Notes: generated from the sequence alone by a model not told the origin. 64,000 nt of DNA from Variovorax sp. RA8 (GCF_901827175.1 NZ_LR594662.1:806001-870000); one strand, 5' to 3'; counted from the first letter of the stretch, positions 17,726 through 27,110 are shown. Translations and numbers: made by a program.

Positions 17726-18510
17726 ACGACATGAAGGACGACAACCCCGTCCTCGAGCTCCTCAACGTAGAAAGCGCCTACGGCCCCATCAAGGCCATAC
17801 GCGGCGTCAGCCTCAAGGTGCGCCGGGGAGAGATCGCCACGGTGCTCGGCTCCAACGGCGCCGGCAAGACCACCATCCTCAAGACCATCTCCGGCATCAT
17901 CGACCCGAGGAAAGGGAGCATCGCATTCGAGGGTCGCAGCATCACCGCCCAGGACCCGGCCCACATCGTCCAGCAGGGCCTCAGCCACGTCCCCGAGGGC
18001 CGCGAAGTCTTCCCGCTGCTGTCGGTCAGGGACAACCTGCTGATGGGCGCCTACACCCGAGGCGACCGCGACGGCGTGGCGCGAGACATCGAGACCGTCT
18101 ACGCCTACTTCCCCATCCTGCGCGAGCGCGCTTCGCAGGCCGCCGGCCTGCTCTCCGGCGGGCAGCAGCAGATGCTGGCCATCTCGCGCGCCATCATGGC
18201 CGCGCCCAAGCTGATCCTGCTCGACGAGCCCAGCCTCGGCCTGTCGCCCAAGCTCACGCGCGAGATCTTCGAGATCGTGGTGCGCATCAACCGCGAGCGC
18301 GGCACCACCATCCTGCTGGTCGAGCAGAACGCCAACATGGCGCTCAATGCCTCCGACTACGGCTACGTGCTGGAGAACGGCCGCATCGTGATGGAGGACA
18401 GCTGCGAGCGCCTGCGCGAGAAGGAGGACATCAAGGAGTTCTACCTCGGCCTGAAGGACGAGGGCGTGCGCGGCGAGCGGCGCTGGAAAAGGAAGAAGAC
18501 CTGGAGGTGA
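17722..18510 (+). CDS. livF: branched-chain amino acid-type ABC transporter ATPase (LivF)
   Basis: A 262-residue ABC ATPase of the LivF family. Walker A GSNGAGKT is at residues 43-50, the LLSGGQQQMLAISRA signature follows, Walker B is LILLDEPSLGLSP and the H-region is LLVEQNANMAL. The C-terminus is Lys/Arg-rich (ERRWKRKKTWR), somewhat longer than usual. Its ATG overlaps the livG stop by four bases and its stop overlaps the ligase start, so the operon is tightly coupled. It forms the ATPase heterodimer with LivG. Confidence 0.95.
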   Translation: MNDMKDDNPVLELLNVESAYGPIKAIRGVSLKVRRGEIATVLGSNGAGKTTILKTISGIIDPRKGSIAFEGRSITAQDPAHIVQQGLSHVPEGREVFPLLSVRDNLLMGAYTRGDRDGVARDIETVYAYFPILRERASQAAGLLSGGQQQMLAISRAIMAAPKLILLDEPSLGLSPKLTREIFEIVVRINRERGTTILLVEQNANMALNASDYGYVLENGRIVMEDSCERLREKEDIKEFYLGLKDEGVRGERRWKRKKTWR

Positions 18511-20372
18511 ACGCCATGCAGGGACTCTGGGACACCGCCCGCATCCAACCGCGCCACGACATCATCGTGCCGGGCGAGACCATCCCGGCCGTCTTCTGGA
18601 ACGCCGTTGCCTCGCGCGGCGACCAGGTCTGGATGCGGCAGAAGCAATTCGGCATCTGGCGCAGCTGGAGCTGGCGCCAGACCGCCGAGGCGGTGCGCGA
18701 GATCGCCGGCGGCCTGATGGCCCTCGGTTTCGCGCCCGGCGAGTGCGCCTCCATCCTCGCCAACACCGTCGTCGAATGGGTGCTGGCCGACCTCGCCGTG
18801 CTCAGCTGCGGCGGCGTGGCCAACGGCATCTACCCGACCGATGCAGCGTCGCAGGCGCACTACCTCTGCGAGGACTCGCGCACCACCGTGCTCTTCGTCG
18901 AGGACGACGAGCAGCTCGACAAGGCGCTGGAGGTGCGCGCCGGGCTGCCGCTGCTGCGCAAGGTGATCGTCTTCGACATGGAAGGGCTGCGCGATCTCCA
19001 CGACCCCGGCGTCATGAGCCTGGATGCCCTGCGCGCCCTCGGCCGCGGCCATCTCCAGGCCCACCCCCAGGCGCTCGAGCAGCGCGTCGCCGCCTGCCGT
19101 CCCGAAGACCTCGCGATCCTGGTCTACACCTCGGGCACCACCGGCAAGCCCAAGGGCGCGATGCACTGCCACCGCGGCCTGGTGCACATCACGCGCGGCT
19201 ACAACACCCTGATCGCGCAGGACGAGCATGACGAGCGCATGTGCTTCCTGCCCCTGTGCCACATCGCCGAGCGCCTGGGCGGCGAGTACTTCTCGATGTA
19301 CACCGGGGCCATCCTGAACTTCGTCGAGAACCCCGAGACCGTGCCCGAGAACGTGCGCGAGATCGCGCCCACCGTCTTCACCGCCGTGCCGCGCGTGTGG
19401 GAGAAGTTCTACTCGGGCGTCATGATCGCCCTCAAGGAGGCGAGCGGCCTGCAGCAGGCAGCCTACGCCTGGAGCATCGGCGTGGGCGCCGCCATCGCCG
19501 AGCGCGTGCTCGCGGGCCGGCCAGTGGGCGCCGGATGGCGCTTCAAGTTCCGGCTGGCGCGCTGGCTGGCGCTGGACAACGTGCGCAAGCTCATCGGCAT
19601 CCACCGCGCGCGTTTCCTGGTCACCGGCGCGGCGCCGATCTCGCCGGAACTGGTCAAGTGGTACCTGGCGCTGGGCGTGCCCATGGTCGAGGTCTGGGGC
19701 ATGACCGAGACCTGCGGCGCCGCAACCGGCGCGCCGGCGGGGCGCATCAAGCCCGGCTCCATCGGCCCGGCCGCGGGCTACAACGAGGTGCGCCTCGATC
19801 CCGCCACCGGCGAAATCCTGGTGCGCGGCACCAACGTCTTCATGGGCTACCTCAACCTGCCCGGGAAGACCGCCGAGACCATCGACGCCGATGGCTGGCT
19901 GCACACCGGCGACGTCGGCACCGTCGACGAGGACGGGTATTTCCGCATTACCGACCGGATGAAGGACATCATCATCACGGCAGGCGGCAAGAACATCACG
20001 CCCAGCGAACTGGAGAACGAGCTCAAGTTGAGCCCTTACATCACCGACGCCGTGGTGATCGGCGATGCCAGGCCCTATCTGACGGTGATCATCATGATCG
20101 ACCAGGAGAACGTCGAAAAATTCGCCCAGGACCACGACGTGCCTTTCAGCAACTACCGGAGCCTCACGCGCGCGCGGGAGGTGCAGGACCTGATCCAGGG
20201 CGAGCTCGACCGCGTCAACGCGAAATTCGCCCGCGTCGAGCAGATCAAGAAGTTCTTCCTGCTCGAGACCCAGCTGAGCGCCGAGGACGAGGAGCTCACC
20301 CCCACCATGAAGCTCAAGCGCAAGCTGGTGCAGACCAAGTATGCCGAGCGCATCGACGCGATGTACGCCTAG
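18507..20372 (+). CDS. AMP-binding long-chain acyl-CoA synthetase-like ligase
   Basis: A 621-residue adenylate-forming ligase that activates a carboxylic acid to its CoA thioester. The P-loop motif YTSGTTGKPKG is at residues 207-217, WGMTETCG forms the adenylate motif, and TGDVGTVDEDGYFRITDRMKD plus AGGKNITPSELEN cover the hinge region. The first codon is GTG at 18507 overlapping the livF stop; ATG at 18516 is an alternative. Its place inside a liv-type transporter operon suggests imported acids are trapped as CoA esters. The family includes long-chain and aryl acids, so substrate is open. Confidence 0.94.
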   Translation: MNAMQGLWDTARIQPRHDIIVPGETIPAVFWNAVASRGDQVWMRQKQFGIWRSWSWRQTAEAVREIAGGLMALGFAPGECASILANTVVEWVLADLAVLSCGGVANGIYPTDAASQAHYLCEDSRTTVLFVEDDEQLDKALEVRAGLPLLRKVIVFDMEGLRDLHDPGVMSLDALRALGRGHLQAHPQALEQRVAACRPEDLAILVYTSGTTGKPKGAMHCHRGLVHITRGYNTLIAQDEHDERMCFLPLCHIAERLGGEYFSMYTGAILNFVENPETVPENVREIAPTVFTAVPRVWEKFYSGVMIALKEASGLQQAAYAWSIGVGAAIAERVLAGRPVGAGWRFKFRLARWLALDNVRKLIGIHRARFLVTGAAPISPELVKWYLALGVPMVEVWGMTETCGAATGAPAGRIKPGSIGPAAGYNEVRLDPATGEILVRGTNVFMGYLNLPGKTAETIDADGWLHTGDVGTVDEDGYFRITDRMKDIIITAGGKNITPSELENELKLSPYITDAVVIGDARPYLTVIIMIDQENVEKFAQDHDVPFSNYRSLTRAREVQDLIQGELDRVNAKFARVEQIKKFFLLETQLSAEDEELTPTMKLKRKLVQTKYAERIDAMYA

Positions 20373-20400
20373 TTTTTGCCACAACCGAGGAGACCACGCC

Positions 20401-21573
20401 ATGAAGATCCAGGCTCTGATTCCGCTGGCCGCGACGGCCGGCCTCGCACTGAGTTCCGGCCTGGCCGGCGCGCAATCGCAGGGCGTCACCAAGGACGAGA
20501 TCCGCATCGGCACCATCCAGGACCTGTCGGGCCCGCTCGCCGGCTTCGGCAAGCAGGCGCGCAACGGCATGCAGCTGCGGGTGGACGAGCTCAACGAGCA
20601 GGGCAACGTCAACGGCCGCAAGCTCAAGCTCTTCGTCGAGGACTCGGGCTATGACCCCAAGAAGGCGGTGCTGGCCGCGCAGAAGCTGGTCAACCAGGAC
20701 AAGATCTTCATCATGGCCGGCCACATCGGCACCGCCCAGAACATGGCGGCGATGCCGGTGCAGTTCGAGAAGAACGTGGTCAACTTCCTCCCCATCACCG
20801 CGGCGCGCGAGATGTACGAGCCGCACCACAGGCTCAAGTACTCCTTCGCCGCCACCTACTACGACCAGATCCGCCTGGCGCTGCCCAGGATGATCAAGGA
20901 CAAGGGCGCCAAGAAGGTGTGCACCATCTACCAGGACGACGAGTTCGGGCTCGAGGTGCAGCGCGGCGCCGAGGCCGGCCTCAAGACCGTGGGCATGGAA
21001 CTGGCCGAGAAGACCTCGTACAAGCGCGGCGCCACCGATTTCTCGTCGCAGGTCGCGAAGATGAAGGCGGCCAACTGCGACCTGGTGGTGCTCGGCACCA
21101 TCATCCGCGAGACCATCGGCACGGTGGGCGAGGCGCGCAAGACCGGCTTCAACCCGACCTTCCTGGGCTCGAGCGCCGCCTACACTGACCTGATCCACAA
21201 GCTCGGCGGCAAGGCCATGGACGGCATCTATGCCACCCATACGGCCCAGCACCCGTACCTCGACGAGGCCTCGCAGCCGATGCGCTTCTGGGCCAACAAG
21301 TACAAGACCAAGTTCAACGAGGACCCGACGGTGTTCTCGGTCTACGGCTACACGATCATCGACCAGTTCATCAAGGCCGCGCAGAAGGCCGGGCCCAACC
21401 TCACGACCGACAGCTTCGTCAAGGCGATGGACACGATGACCTTCGAGCCCGACATGTTCGGCTCGCCGAAGAGCACATACACCGCCACCAAGCGATTGGG
21501 CAACGACCTGTCGCGGTTGTCGCAGATTGTGGATGGGAAGTGGAAGGTGGTTTCGGACTACGTGGCGCCTTGA
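20401..21573 (+). CDS. livK: branched-chain amino acid-type ABC transporter substrate-binding protein
   Basis: A 390-residue periplasmic binding protein (Peripla_BP_6 type). A signal peptide at residues 1-24 (ending GLAGAQ) is followed by VTKDEIRIGTIQDLSGPLAG, the family's opening strand. GYDPKKAVLAAQKLVNQDKI and YTLFD-type hinge segments occur in order. The ATG at 20401 has GAGGAGA upstream; the frame's upstream extension overlaps the ligase and lacks a signal sequence. It lies 28 bases behind the ligase and completes the transporter operon. Its ligand is unidentified. Confidence 0.95.
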   Translation: MKIQALIPLAATAGLALSSGLAGAQSQGVTKDEIRIGTIQDLSGPLAGFGKQARNGMQLRVDELNEQGNVNGRKLKLFVEDSGYDPKKAVLAAQKLVNQDKIFIMAGHIGTAQNMAAMPVQFEKNVVNFLPITAAREMYEPHHRLKYSFAATYYDQIRLALPRMIKDKGAKKVCTIYQDDEFGLEVQRGAEAGLKTVGMELAEKTSYKRGATDFSSQVAKMKAANCDLVVLGTIIRETIGTVGEARKTGFNPTFLGSSAAYTDLIHKLGGKAMDGIYATHTAQHPYLDEASQPMRFWANKYKTKFNEDPTVFSVYGYTIIDQFIKAAQKAGPNLTTDSFVKAMDTMTFEPDMFGSPKSTYTATKRLGNDLSRLSQIVDGKWKVVSDYVAP

Positions 21574-21604
21574 GGGGTGAATCGCCGGGTGAGTGCTTGG
21601 CGGC

Positions 21605-23608
21605 CTACTCTGATTTTGCGCCGGCAGAAAGCTTGTATCCCGCCTTGTGAACGAAGCCACTGGGCTTTTCCGTGCTCGCAAGCAGTGTGAGGAACCGCCT
21701 GGCGCGCGTCATTCCCACATAGAACAGGTTCTGCTCTTCCTTGTTGGATGCCGTGGGCATCGGAAACTCGCCCTGCGCGAGGTTGGGCAGCACGACGTGA
21801 TCGAACTCCAGGCCCTTCACGCTGGCGATGTTGGCAATCACTAGGCTGGAGGTCTTCTTTGACTGGCGCTGCTTTTGCTCCGCATCGTTGAGGCTCTGGA
21901 AGTAGTCTCGGGCCGTATCGAACTTTGTCGCTGCCCGCTTGAGTCCCTCGATGTTGCCCAGCGCGTCCTGGCGTCGCTGCCTGGACACATAGACTTCCTT
22001 GACAATGCTCTCGATGTCCAGGGCTGCCAGCAGCTGAGCGAGAAGGCTCGGGCCAGCCTGCTCGCGAGCGACCTTCACGGCTGCCTTCAGACGCCTGTTC
22101 ATGCCGGGCCCTGCGGTTCGCAAGACTTGATTCTCGAAGAAGTGCGTGAGGAAGCCGGGGGCTTCCTTGACGCTCCGGATGGCATCGGACAGCAGCGCCT
22201 CCTGGCTTTCGTGTTCGCGGCCTTTGACATCGATCTTGCTGCCGCTGAAAAAGCAGAGGGCTTTCATCACTTTCTCGCGGGTCTGATCATCCGCAACGCT
22301 GGCGATGTTGTCTGTCGCCACGGCGAGCAATCCTCGGACGAAAAGCACTTCCGGGCGCATCAGGTAGCTGTCCAAGCCTTTCATCGTGTACGAGAAGCCG
22401 TTCTCCAGCAAAGCGTTCTCGATGAGCACCGACTGGTGCGAATGCCGCAGCAGGATCGCGAACTCATTCATCCTGGCCTTTGGCTGGCCCTGCCAATCCT
22501 TCGCCGTATCCACGACCAGACCTGCACATTCCTCCGGCGTGCCATAGCCGGCGAGCAGGAGCTTCGTCTCGTGAGCTGCCATGGAACTGTATGGCTTGGC
22601 CGCGATGCGACCTGCCTTGATTGCAAGGGATCGGCCAAACCGATAGCTGTGCGTCAACGGATAGCGACGAACAGTTCGGCGTGTGTAGCTCTCCATGACC
22701 TTGCCCATGAAGCTCGCATCGGCACCCGTCGCTTCGTGGAGGACTTGATCGACGTCACCCACGCCGCAGAAGAAGCTGGGCGTGGTGTTGAGAAGTTCCT
22801 GCAGCACCCTGAACATCGCTTGATTCAGGTCGTGCATCTCGTCCACCACCAATACCTTGGTCGAGAACGGCCAGCTCTGCAGTCCCTGAACGGGCTCGTC
22901 CTTGTAGAGCAGGCATGCCAGATCGTAGGTGGCGTCCAGCGGGCCGCGGAACAGCGGGCGGTCCGCGTTCTCCCTGCGGCGAATCCGTTCGTAAGCCAGG
23001 AAGATTCTCAGCTGGGTGTACTCGACGCCGATGGCGGCTGCATAGTCCGGGGACACCGAACTGTCGCCGCGCTCGAGCGTGTCGCGCATGGTGCCCTTCA
23101 GCCTTGTACTCAGCCTGAGGAACTCTTCGACCATCCCGCTGTCGCCCAGAGCCGGCAGGATGAGTTCGGAGCGCCATCGCTCGCTCTCGTTTTCCTCGAC
23201 GCGCTTGACGGCTTGCCAGACGAAGGGGCGCAGTTCCTCGTCCAAACCGTAGACGGGGACGCGCGCCCCGACGATCTCGTAGAGGATCTGTTCGCAGAAC
23301 TCCTCGAAGGTTTGAATGCGGAATCGGCCCACCACACTGGAAGGGACGCCGATCTTGGCGAGAGCGCCCTTCAAGGCATCGCAAGCAGGCTGTGTGTAGG
23401 TGAGGGCGAGGAACAGATCGGGACTCGTGCCACGTCGCCAGCTTTCGGCCATGCGCAGGGCCAGGGTCGTCGTCTTGGCGGCACCAGCATTGGCTTCAAC
23501 AATGATCGCGCGATCCGTTGCCGATTGGATGACCAACTGTTCCTCGGTTGCTTGGATGCCTTTCGGCTCGAATGCCACTTCCCGGGAGGAGGCGTTTCTG
23601 CTTGTCAT
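21605..23608 (-). CDS. SF1 UvrD/Rep-like ATP-dependent helicase with atypical Walker A
   Basis: A 667-residue superfamily 1A DNA helicase. The Q-motif lies near residue 24, Walker A reads ANAGAAKT at 39-46, Walker B is VDEMHD at 255-260, motif III is GDVDQ at 284-288, motif V is the ASVKGLEFDHVVL region, and motif VI is FYVGMTRARRFL at 629-640. The Walker A has Ala where UvrD has Gly-Ser-Gly before Lys45, but the Lys and Thr are kept. Motifs Ia-VI are present, so it is probably active. It is a single gene, convergent with the liv operon and less GC-rich than the neighbours, suggesting accessory DNA. A defence or repair role cannot be decided. Confidence 0.88.
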   Translation of the reverse strand: MTSRNASSREVAFEPKGIQATEEQLVIQSATDRAIIVEANAGAAKTTTLALRMAESWRRGTSPDLFLALTYTQPACDALKGALAKIGVPSSVVGRFRIQTFEEFCEQILYEIVGARVPVYGLDEELRPFVWQAVKRVEENESERWRSELILPALGDSGMVEEFLRLSTRLKGTMRDTLERGDSSVSPDYAAAIGVEYTQLRIFLAYERIRRRENADRPLFRGPLDATYDLACLLYKDEPVQGLQSWPFSTKVLVVDEMHDLNQAMFRVLQELLNTTPSFFCGVGDVDQVLHEATGADASFMGKVMESYTRRTVRRYPLTHSYRFGRSLAIKAGRIAAKPYSSMAAHETKLLLAGYGTPEECAGLVVDTAKDWQGQPKARMNEFAILLRHSHQSVLIENALLENGFSYTMKGLDSYLMRPEVLFVRGLLAVATDNIASVADDQTREKVMKALCFFSGSKIDVKGREHESQEALLSDAIRSVKEAPGFLTHFFENQVLRTAGPGMNRRLKAAVKVAREQAGPSLLAQLLAALDIESIVKEVYVSRQRRQDALGNIEGLKRAATKFDTARDYFQSLNDAEQKQRQSKKTSSLVIANIASVKGLEFDHVVLPNLAQGEFPMPTASNKEEQNLFYVGMTRARRFLTLLASTEKPSGFVHKAGYKLSAGAKSE

Positions 23609-23852
23609 TGTCTTGTTTCTCTGAAGTCGCTATGCGGTTCAGTCCGTTGAACGCGAGCTCGGCAAAGCTCGTGATGTCAGGATTTGGCATGACATCGAGG
23701 GGCAGCCCGGTTGTGTGCCGTCGTGGGCTTCTTGTCACCGAACGCGCTTTACGCCCACTTGCAAACATTGGTTTATGACATTGGAAGATCGAGCACGCAC
23801 CGCATGAGTCATCCACACAGTCCGTGAGCGGAATGTCATGAGGCGAAGGCGC

Positions 23853-24215
23853 TCATTTGGATGCAACAAGGCCGAAGCGCGATTCCTCGAAATCAACAAA
23901 CCCTAGATCCTTGAGCGTGTCCATCGGCATTGCTGCCGCGTTGACCCCTTGCATTACAAGCGTGTCATAGCCGGGCTGCTGCGAGTACTCGTTGTAGTGA
24001 TCATCCAGGGACATGGCGATTCGCGCTGCTGCCTGTTCAAGCGATTCGCCTGCTCTTAGTGGAAACCAAGTCATTTGCTCGGGATCAGCTGTCGAACTAG
24101 CCTTGATCTGTGCGTTCGCCTGCGTGTCGGCTATCCATACGGGGACTTCTCGGGCGATGCGCCGGACGAACAGTTGACTGTCCGCTTGCAGGATAAGCAT
24201 GACGAATCGACTCAT
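23853..24215 (-). CDS. putative immunity protein for the adjacent RHS toxin
   Basis: A 120-residue soluble protein starting MSRFVMLILQADSQLFVRRI, with no signal peptide or transmembrane segment. I do not recognise its family. It begins 10 bases after the RHS gene's stop with a strong AGAGGAGG ribosome site, which is the standard toxin-immunity order. The sequence is acidic, as many immunity proteins are. The frame is open upstream into the RHS 3' end, but the Shine-Dalgarno fixes the ATG at 24215. The immunity role is inferred from position only. Confidence 0.65.
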   Translation of the reverse strand: MSRFVMLILQADSQLFVRRIAREVPVWIADTQANAQIKASSTADPEQMTWFPLRAGESLEQAAARIAMSLDDHYNEYSQQPGYDTLVMQGVNAAAMPMDTLKDLGFVDFEESRFGLVASK

Positions 24216-24225
24216 GTTGCCTCCT

Positions 24226-26196
24226 CTAGTTGCATGATTTTCTGCCGCGGGGCCAAGGTGACAGAGGCCAACCCTTGTCGCGTCCGCCAGGCCCCCAATT
24301 GTGACCATGCGGCGCACCTTGTCCGTGATCGTGATCCCAGTCGATGTCGAGTTCCGGCTTGCCATCTGCGCCGTACTTGCGCTCTTGCCCGCTACCAGGG
24401 TTCACATGCCATGAGGCGGGCTCGCCATTGTTGGGCGTCCTGTCCTGAAACATCGGCCCAAACACATCCCAGCCGAGCACAGCTCCGGCCGTGGCCCCTG
24501 CAGCGCCTGCGATCCAACCACCGACCGTGGGTGCTGCCGGTAGCAGGAATGCAAAGCGGCCATCCGGATCTGCGTACTTCAGTGGATTCAAGTTGGCATG
24601 GGGGAACCTGTTCCACCCTCCGCCGAGGCCAATCCGATCAGGCTGCGTGTACCGGCCGCAAGCAGGACAGTAGCTTCGATTCCAGTTGTCGTATAGGCCG
24701 CTCTCCTTGTCGCCGTACGTCACGCCCTTGAAGTCCGTCTCGCTGGTGACCAGGCCGTTGGAATCCTGCACGCGGTTGGCAGCGTCGGCCCTGCCCGACG
24801 CCGATGGCAGCGAACCGCTCGTGACGGCGAGCTTGTCCTTGTTGCTGCCATAGACGTAGGTGCGCTGGGTGCCCACGGGGTCCCGGACGCTGGCGCTGTT
24901 GCTGTAGGGGTAGGAGACCTCGTAGCGCTCGGCGCCTCCGGCCAATTGGGTGCTGGTGGCGCGGCCGAGGTCGTCGTAGCCGAAGGTGCCCCAGCGCACG
25001 CCGCTCTCGCCGACGATGCCCGTGAGGGCATGCGGGTAGCTGCCGTTCTCGTACAGATATCCCCGGCTCTTGCCGTCTGGGTAGGTCACGAATGCGAGCC
25101 GGCCCATCGTGTCGTAGGCATAGCCGATCGTGCGGCCATCGGGCGTGGTCACAGTCGAGAGCCGGCCCGCGCCGTCGTAGCCGAGCGACAGGGTGCGGCC
25201 GAAGCCATTGCTGATGGTGGCCAGGCGGTCCAGGCCGTCGTAGCCGTACGTGGTGACGAGGCCACCACGCCCGGTCTTCGTCTGCAACCTGCCGGACGAA
25301 TCGAAGGTGAGCAGGGTATCGTCGTCCGCGCGCTTGTAGCTCCAGCCTGAGGGCGTCGCGCTCAGCGAGTCGGCGCTGTTGTCCGCGGTCCAGGCTGCGC
25401 TCGACGACGCCTTCGAGAAGGTGCGCTGATGGCCCTCGGGGCCGATGATGGCGACCGTCTGGGAAGTCACGCCGAGTTGAAGCTGGACGGCGTGGTTGTG
25501 GCTCCATGCCTGCCCCAGCCCGGTTGGGGTGCCGGGCCTGCCGCTGCCCCAGTTGCTGCGATAGAAGCGCACCATGCCGAGCGCAGCAGGTCCGGAATCC
25601 GTCCAGTCGGTTTCGGCACGAAACTTTTCGGCGCCCGCAAGGAAGAAGGGATTGCCGGAATACAACCCGTCAGGTGCGCCACAGGAGTTCTGCTCTGGCT
25701 CGGGCGGTGTCGCCGGAATGCATCGCAATGGAGAGGCCGAAGGATCCGCCTTGTAGCCGGCGGAGCACTCGCACGATGGCGCCCCCCAAGCAGGGACGAC
25801 GGGCTTGGAATTGGGGTCCCCGCAATCGACGGTGCTTGCGTCCATCGCGGCGAAAAGTTCATCGGCGTCGGGATATCGCGTCGAGTAGTACTCACAAGTC
25901 GTCGGGCTGTAGCTGGGAACAAAGTAGCTCTGCTCCGGAAACTTGTATGCCTTGCAGAAGTCGTCCATGCTCTCGAACAGCGGCAGTTCCGAATGGGGGG
26001 TGTGCCCTGAGAAGTAGTACCAAGTCTTCGCATTCGCATGGCCCGAGAAGCACACGAACGCGATGAGCATCGCGTGCCACAGACTCTTGTTGGTGAAAGC
26101 GCCAGGTCGCTTCCGAGTCGCGATGCTGGACTGGCTTCGAGCGAACGGGTTTGAAAGTGCAGCGCGCACGCGTGCGCGCCGTTGGCGGCTTGCCAT
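24226..26196 (-). CDS. shortened RHS/YD-repeat protein with C-terminal toxin-like domain
   Basis: A 656-residue exported RHS-family protein. Residues 38-56 form a hydrophobic signal segment ending SGHANA. A Cys-containing N-terminal region (57-190) precedes the DUF6531-like stretch and YD repeats at about 303-450 (for example TYGYDGLDRLATISNGFGRT). The conserved RHS core, DKESGLYDNWNRSYCPACGR and PDRIGLGGG, is at 497-526. The variable tail (549-656) starts with a hydrophobic Gly/Ala stretch and ends in an Asp/His-rich region, DIDWDHDHGQGAPHGHNW, suggestive of a nuclease-like toxin. Typical RHS proteins are over 1,200 residues; here most central repeats appear deleted in frame near residues 490-497. 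An immunity-like gene follows. Confidence 0.8.
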   Translation of the reverse strand: MASRQRRARVRAALSNPFARSQSSIATRKRPGAFTNKSLWHAMLIAFVCFSGHANAKTWYYFSGHTPHSELPLFESMDDFCKAYKFPEQSYFVPSYSPTTCEYYSTRYPDADELFAAMDASTVDCGDPNSKPVVPAWGAPSCECSAGYKADPSASPLRCIPATPPEPEQNSCGAPDGLYSGNPFFLAGAEKFRAETDWTDSGPAALGMVRFYRSNWGSGRPGTPTGLGQAWSHNHAVQLQLGVTSQTVAIIGPEGHQRTFSKASSSAAWTADNSADSLSATPSGWSYKRADDDTLLTFDSSGRLQTKTGRGGLVTTYGYDGLDRLATISNGFGRTLSLGYDGAGRLSTVTTPDGRTIGYAYDTMGRLAFVTYPDGKSRGYLYENGSYPHALTGIVGESGVRWGTFGYDDLGRATSTQLAGGAERYEVSYPYSNSASVRDPVGTQRTYVYGSNKDKLAVTSGSLPSASGRADAANRVQDSNGLVTSETDFKGVTYGDKESGLYDNWNRSYCPACGRYTQPDRIGLGGGWNRFPHANLNPLKYADPDGRFAFLLPAAPTVGGWIAGAAGATAGAVLGWDVFGPMFQDRTPNNGEPASWHVNPGSGQERKYGADGKPELDIDWDHDHGQGAPHGHNWGPGGRDKGWPLSPWPRGRKSCN

Positions 26197-26454
26197 GGGT
26201 TCTCCCTGGGTGATTGATCTTCTCGCTGCGCGTCATGGCGCGCAGCGGCGATTCAATGAGAGCGGTTGCGGCGGCAACGACATCCGGCCGCCGCATCCAT
26301 TTCATTGGTGGCGCGGATCATAGTCACGCAAGCCACAACACAACAGGCAGGAGAAAGTTCAAGCCACGTCAGTTCGAGGGTGCTGAAGTAGCACTTGCCG
26401 TGTCATCGAGAGACTTCAACAAGCCTGCATGTCCTCCAACCGCCATCACCGTCA

Positions 26455-26937
26455 TCACGCCAACCTGAACTCCTGCGCCTGCCTCACCACCGCTGCCTTG
26501 TCGAAGGCATTGATCTCATCGATCAGCTCGTTGGTGAACACGTTGCGCAGGTCACCCAGTTGCTGCGGCAGCTGCGGGTTGGCGGTCGAGCTTGCGGTGA
26601 TGGCGACGATCTGCTGCCATTCCTCCTGGCGCGAGGCGCCCCAGCGCAGATCGGGGATCGTCCGGGCGGCGGATCCAGTTGTCCTTGCGCCGGCCGAGAA
26701 ACAGCTCGATCTCCTTGCGGCTCTCGGCGTCCGACTTGTTCTTCGACTTGGTCTCCGGATAGAGCGCCCAGTGGATGCTGATCGCCTCGCCGAGGTTGGT
26801 GTGCGCGAACAGTGTGGACTTGGCGACCGCGCGGAGTTCGCGCCGCGGAACACCTTGCGGCCCTGGGCCGAGACGCCCGCGCCCCAGACGGGCGCGAGGC
26901 CGCCGAGTCCCAGGTTGAAGTGACGGCGATCGATCAT
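26455..26937 (-). pseudogene. decayed NitT/TauT-type ABC transporter substrate-binding protein gene
   Basis: The annotated frame starts MIDRRHFNLGLGGLAPVWGA, a Tat-like leader, then becomes Arg/Ser-rich nonsense. A neighbouring frame supplies the missing sensible middle (ELRAVAKSTLFAHTNLGEAI, then SIHWALYPETKSKNKSDAES and IELFLGRRKDNWIRRP). The original frame resumes as DLRWGASRQEEWQQIVAITA and ends FTNELIDEINAFDKAAVVRQ. These blocks resemble the C-terminal third of NMT1/TauT-like binding proteins. At least two single-base frameshifts and loss of the middle of the protein are needed to explain it. Identification is by recalled family pattern. Confidence 0.55.
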
Positions 26938-26974
26938 GCAGTCCCCGCTTTCTGAAGAAGATGAGGTTGGGGAA

Positions 26975-27110
26975 TCAGGCGCTCACGGTCTTGTGCGCGT
27001 CCTCGACCGGCATCTAGCCATGCGGTTCAGGTCGATGGCCTTCAAGCCGGCGATGCTGGTCACCAGCACCGGGAAGAAGGTGAGCATGCGGCCGAGCGCC
27101 GCCACCCGGC
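26975..27110 (-). pseudogene. fragment of an ABC transporter permease gene
   Basis: On the minus strand this encodes LGRMLTFFPVLVTSIAGLKA followed by IDLNRMA, which resembles the conserved TFFPVLVNTVxGLRAVD segment of NitT/TauT-type permeases. One base shift later, MPVEDAHKTVSA ends at a stop at 26975-26977. Only about 40 codons survive. It lies upstream of the decayed binding-protein gene in the same orientation, so both are likely remains of one transporter operon. Confidence 0.4.

Noticed and set aside
23496..23690. 64-codon minus-strand frame overlapping the helicase start
   Set aside because: Its first 30 residues look protein-like, but it overlaps the helicase by over 110 bases in another frame and has no clear ribosome site.
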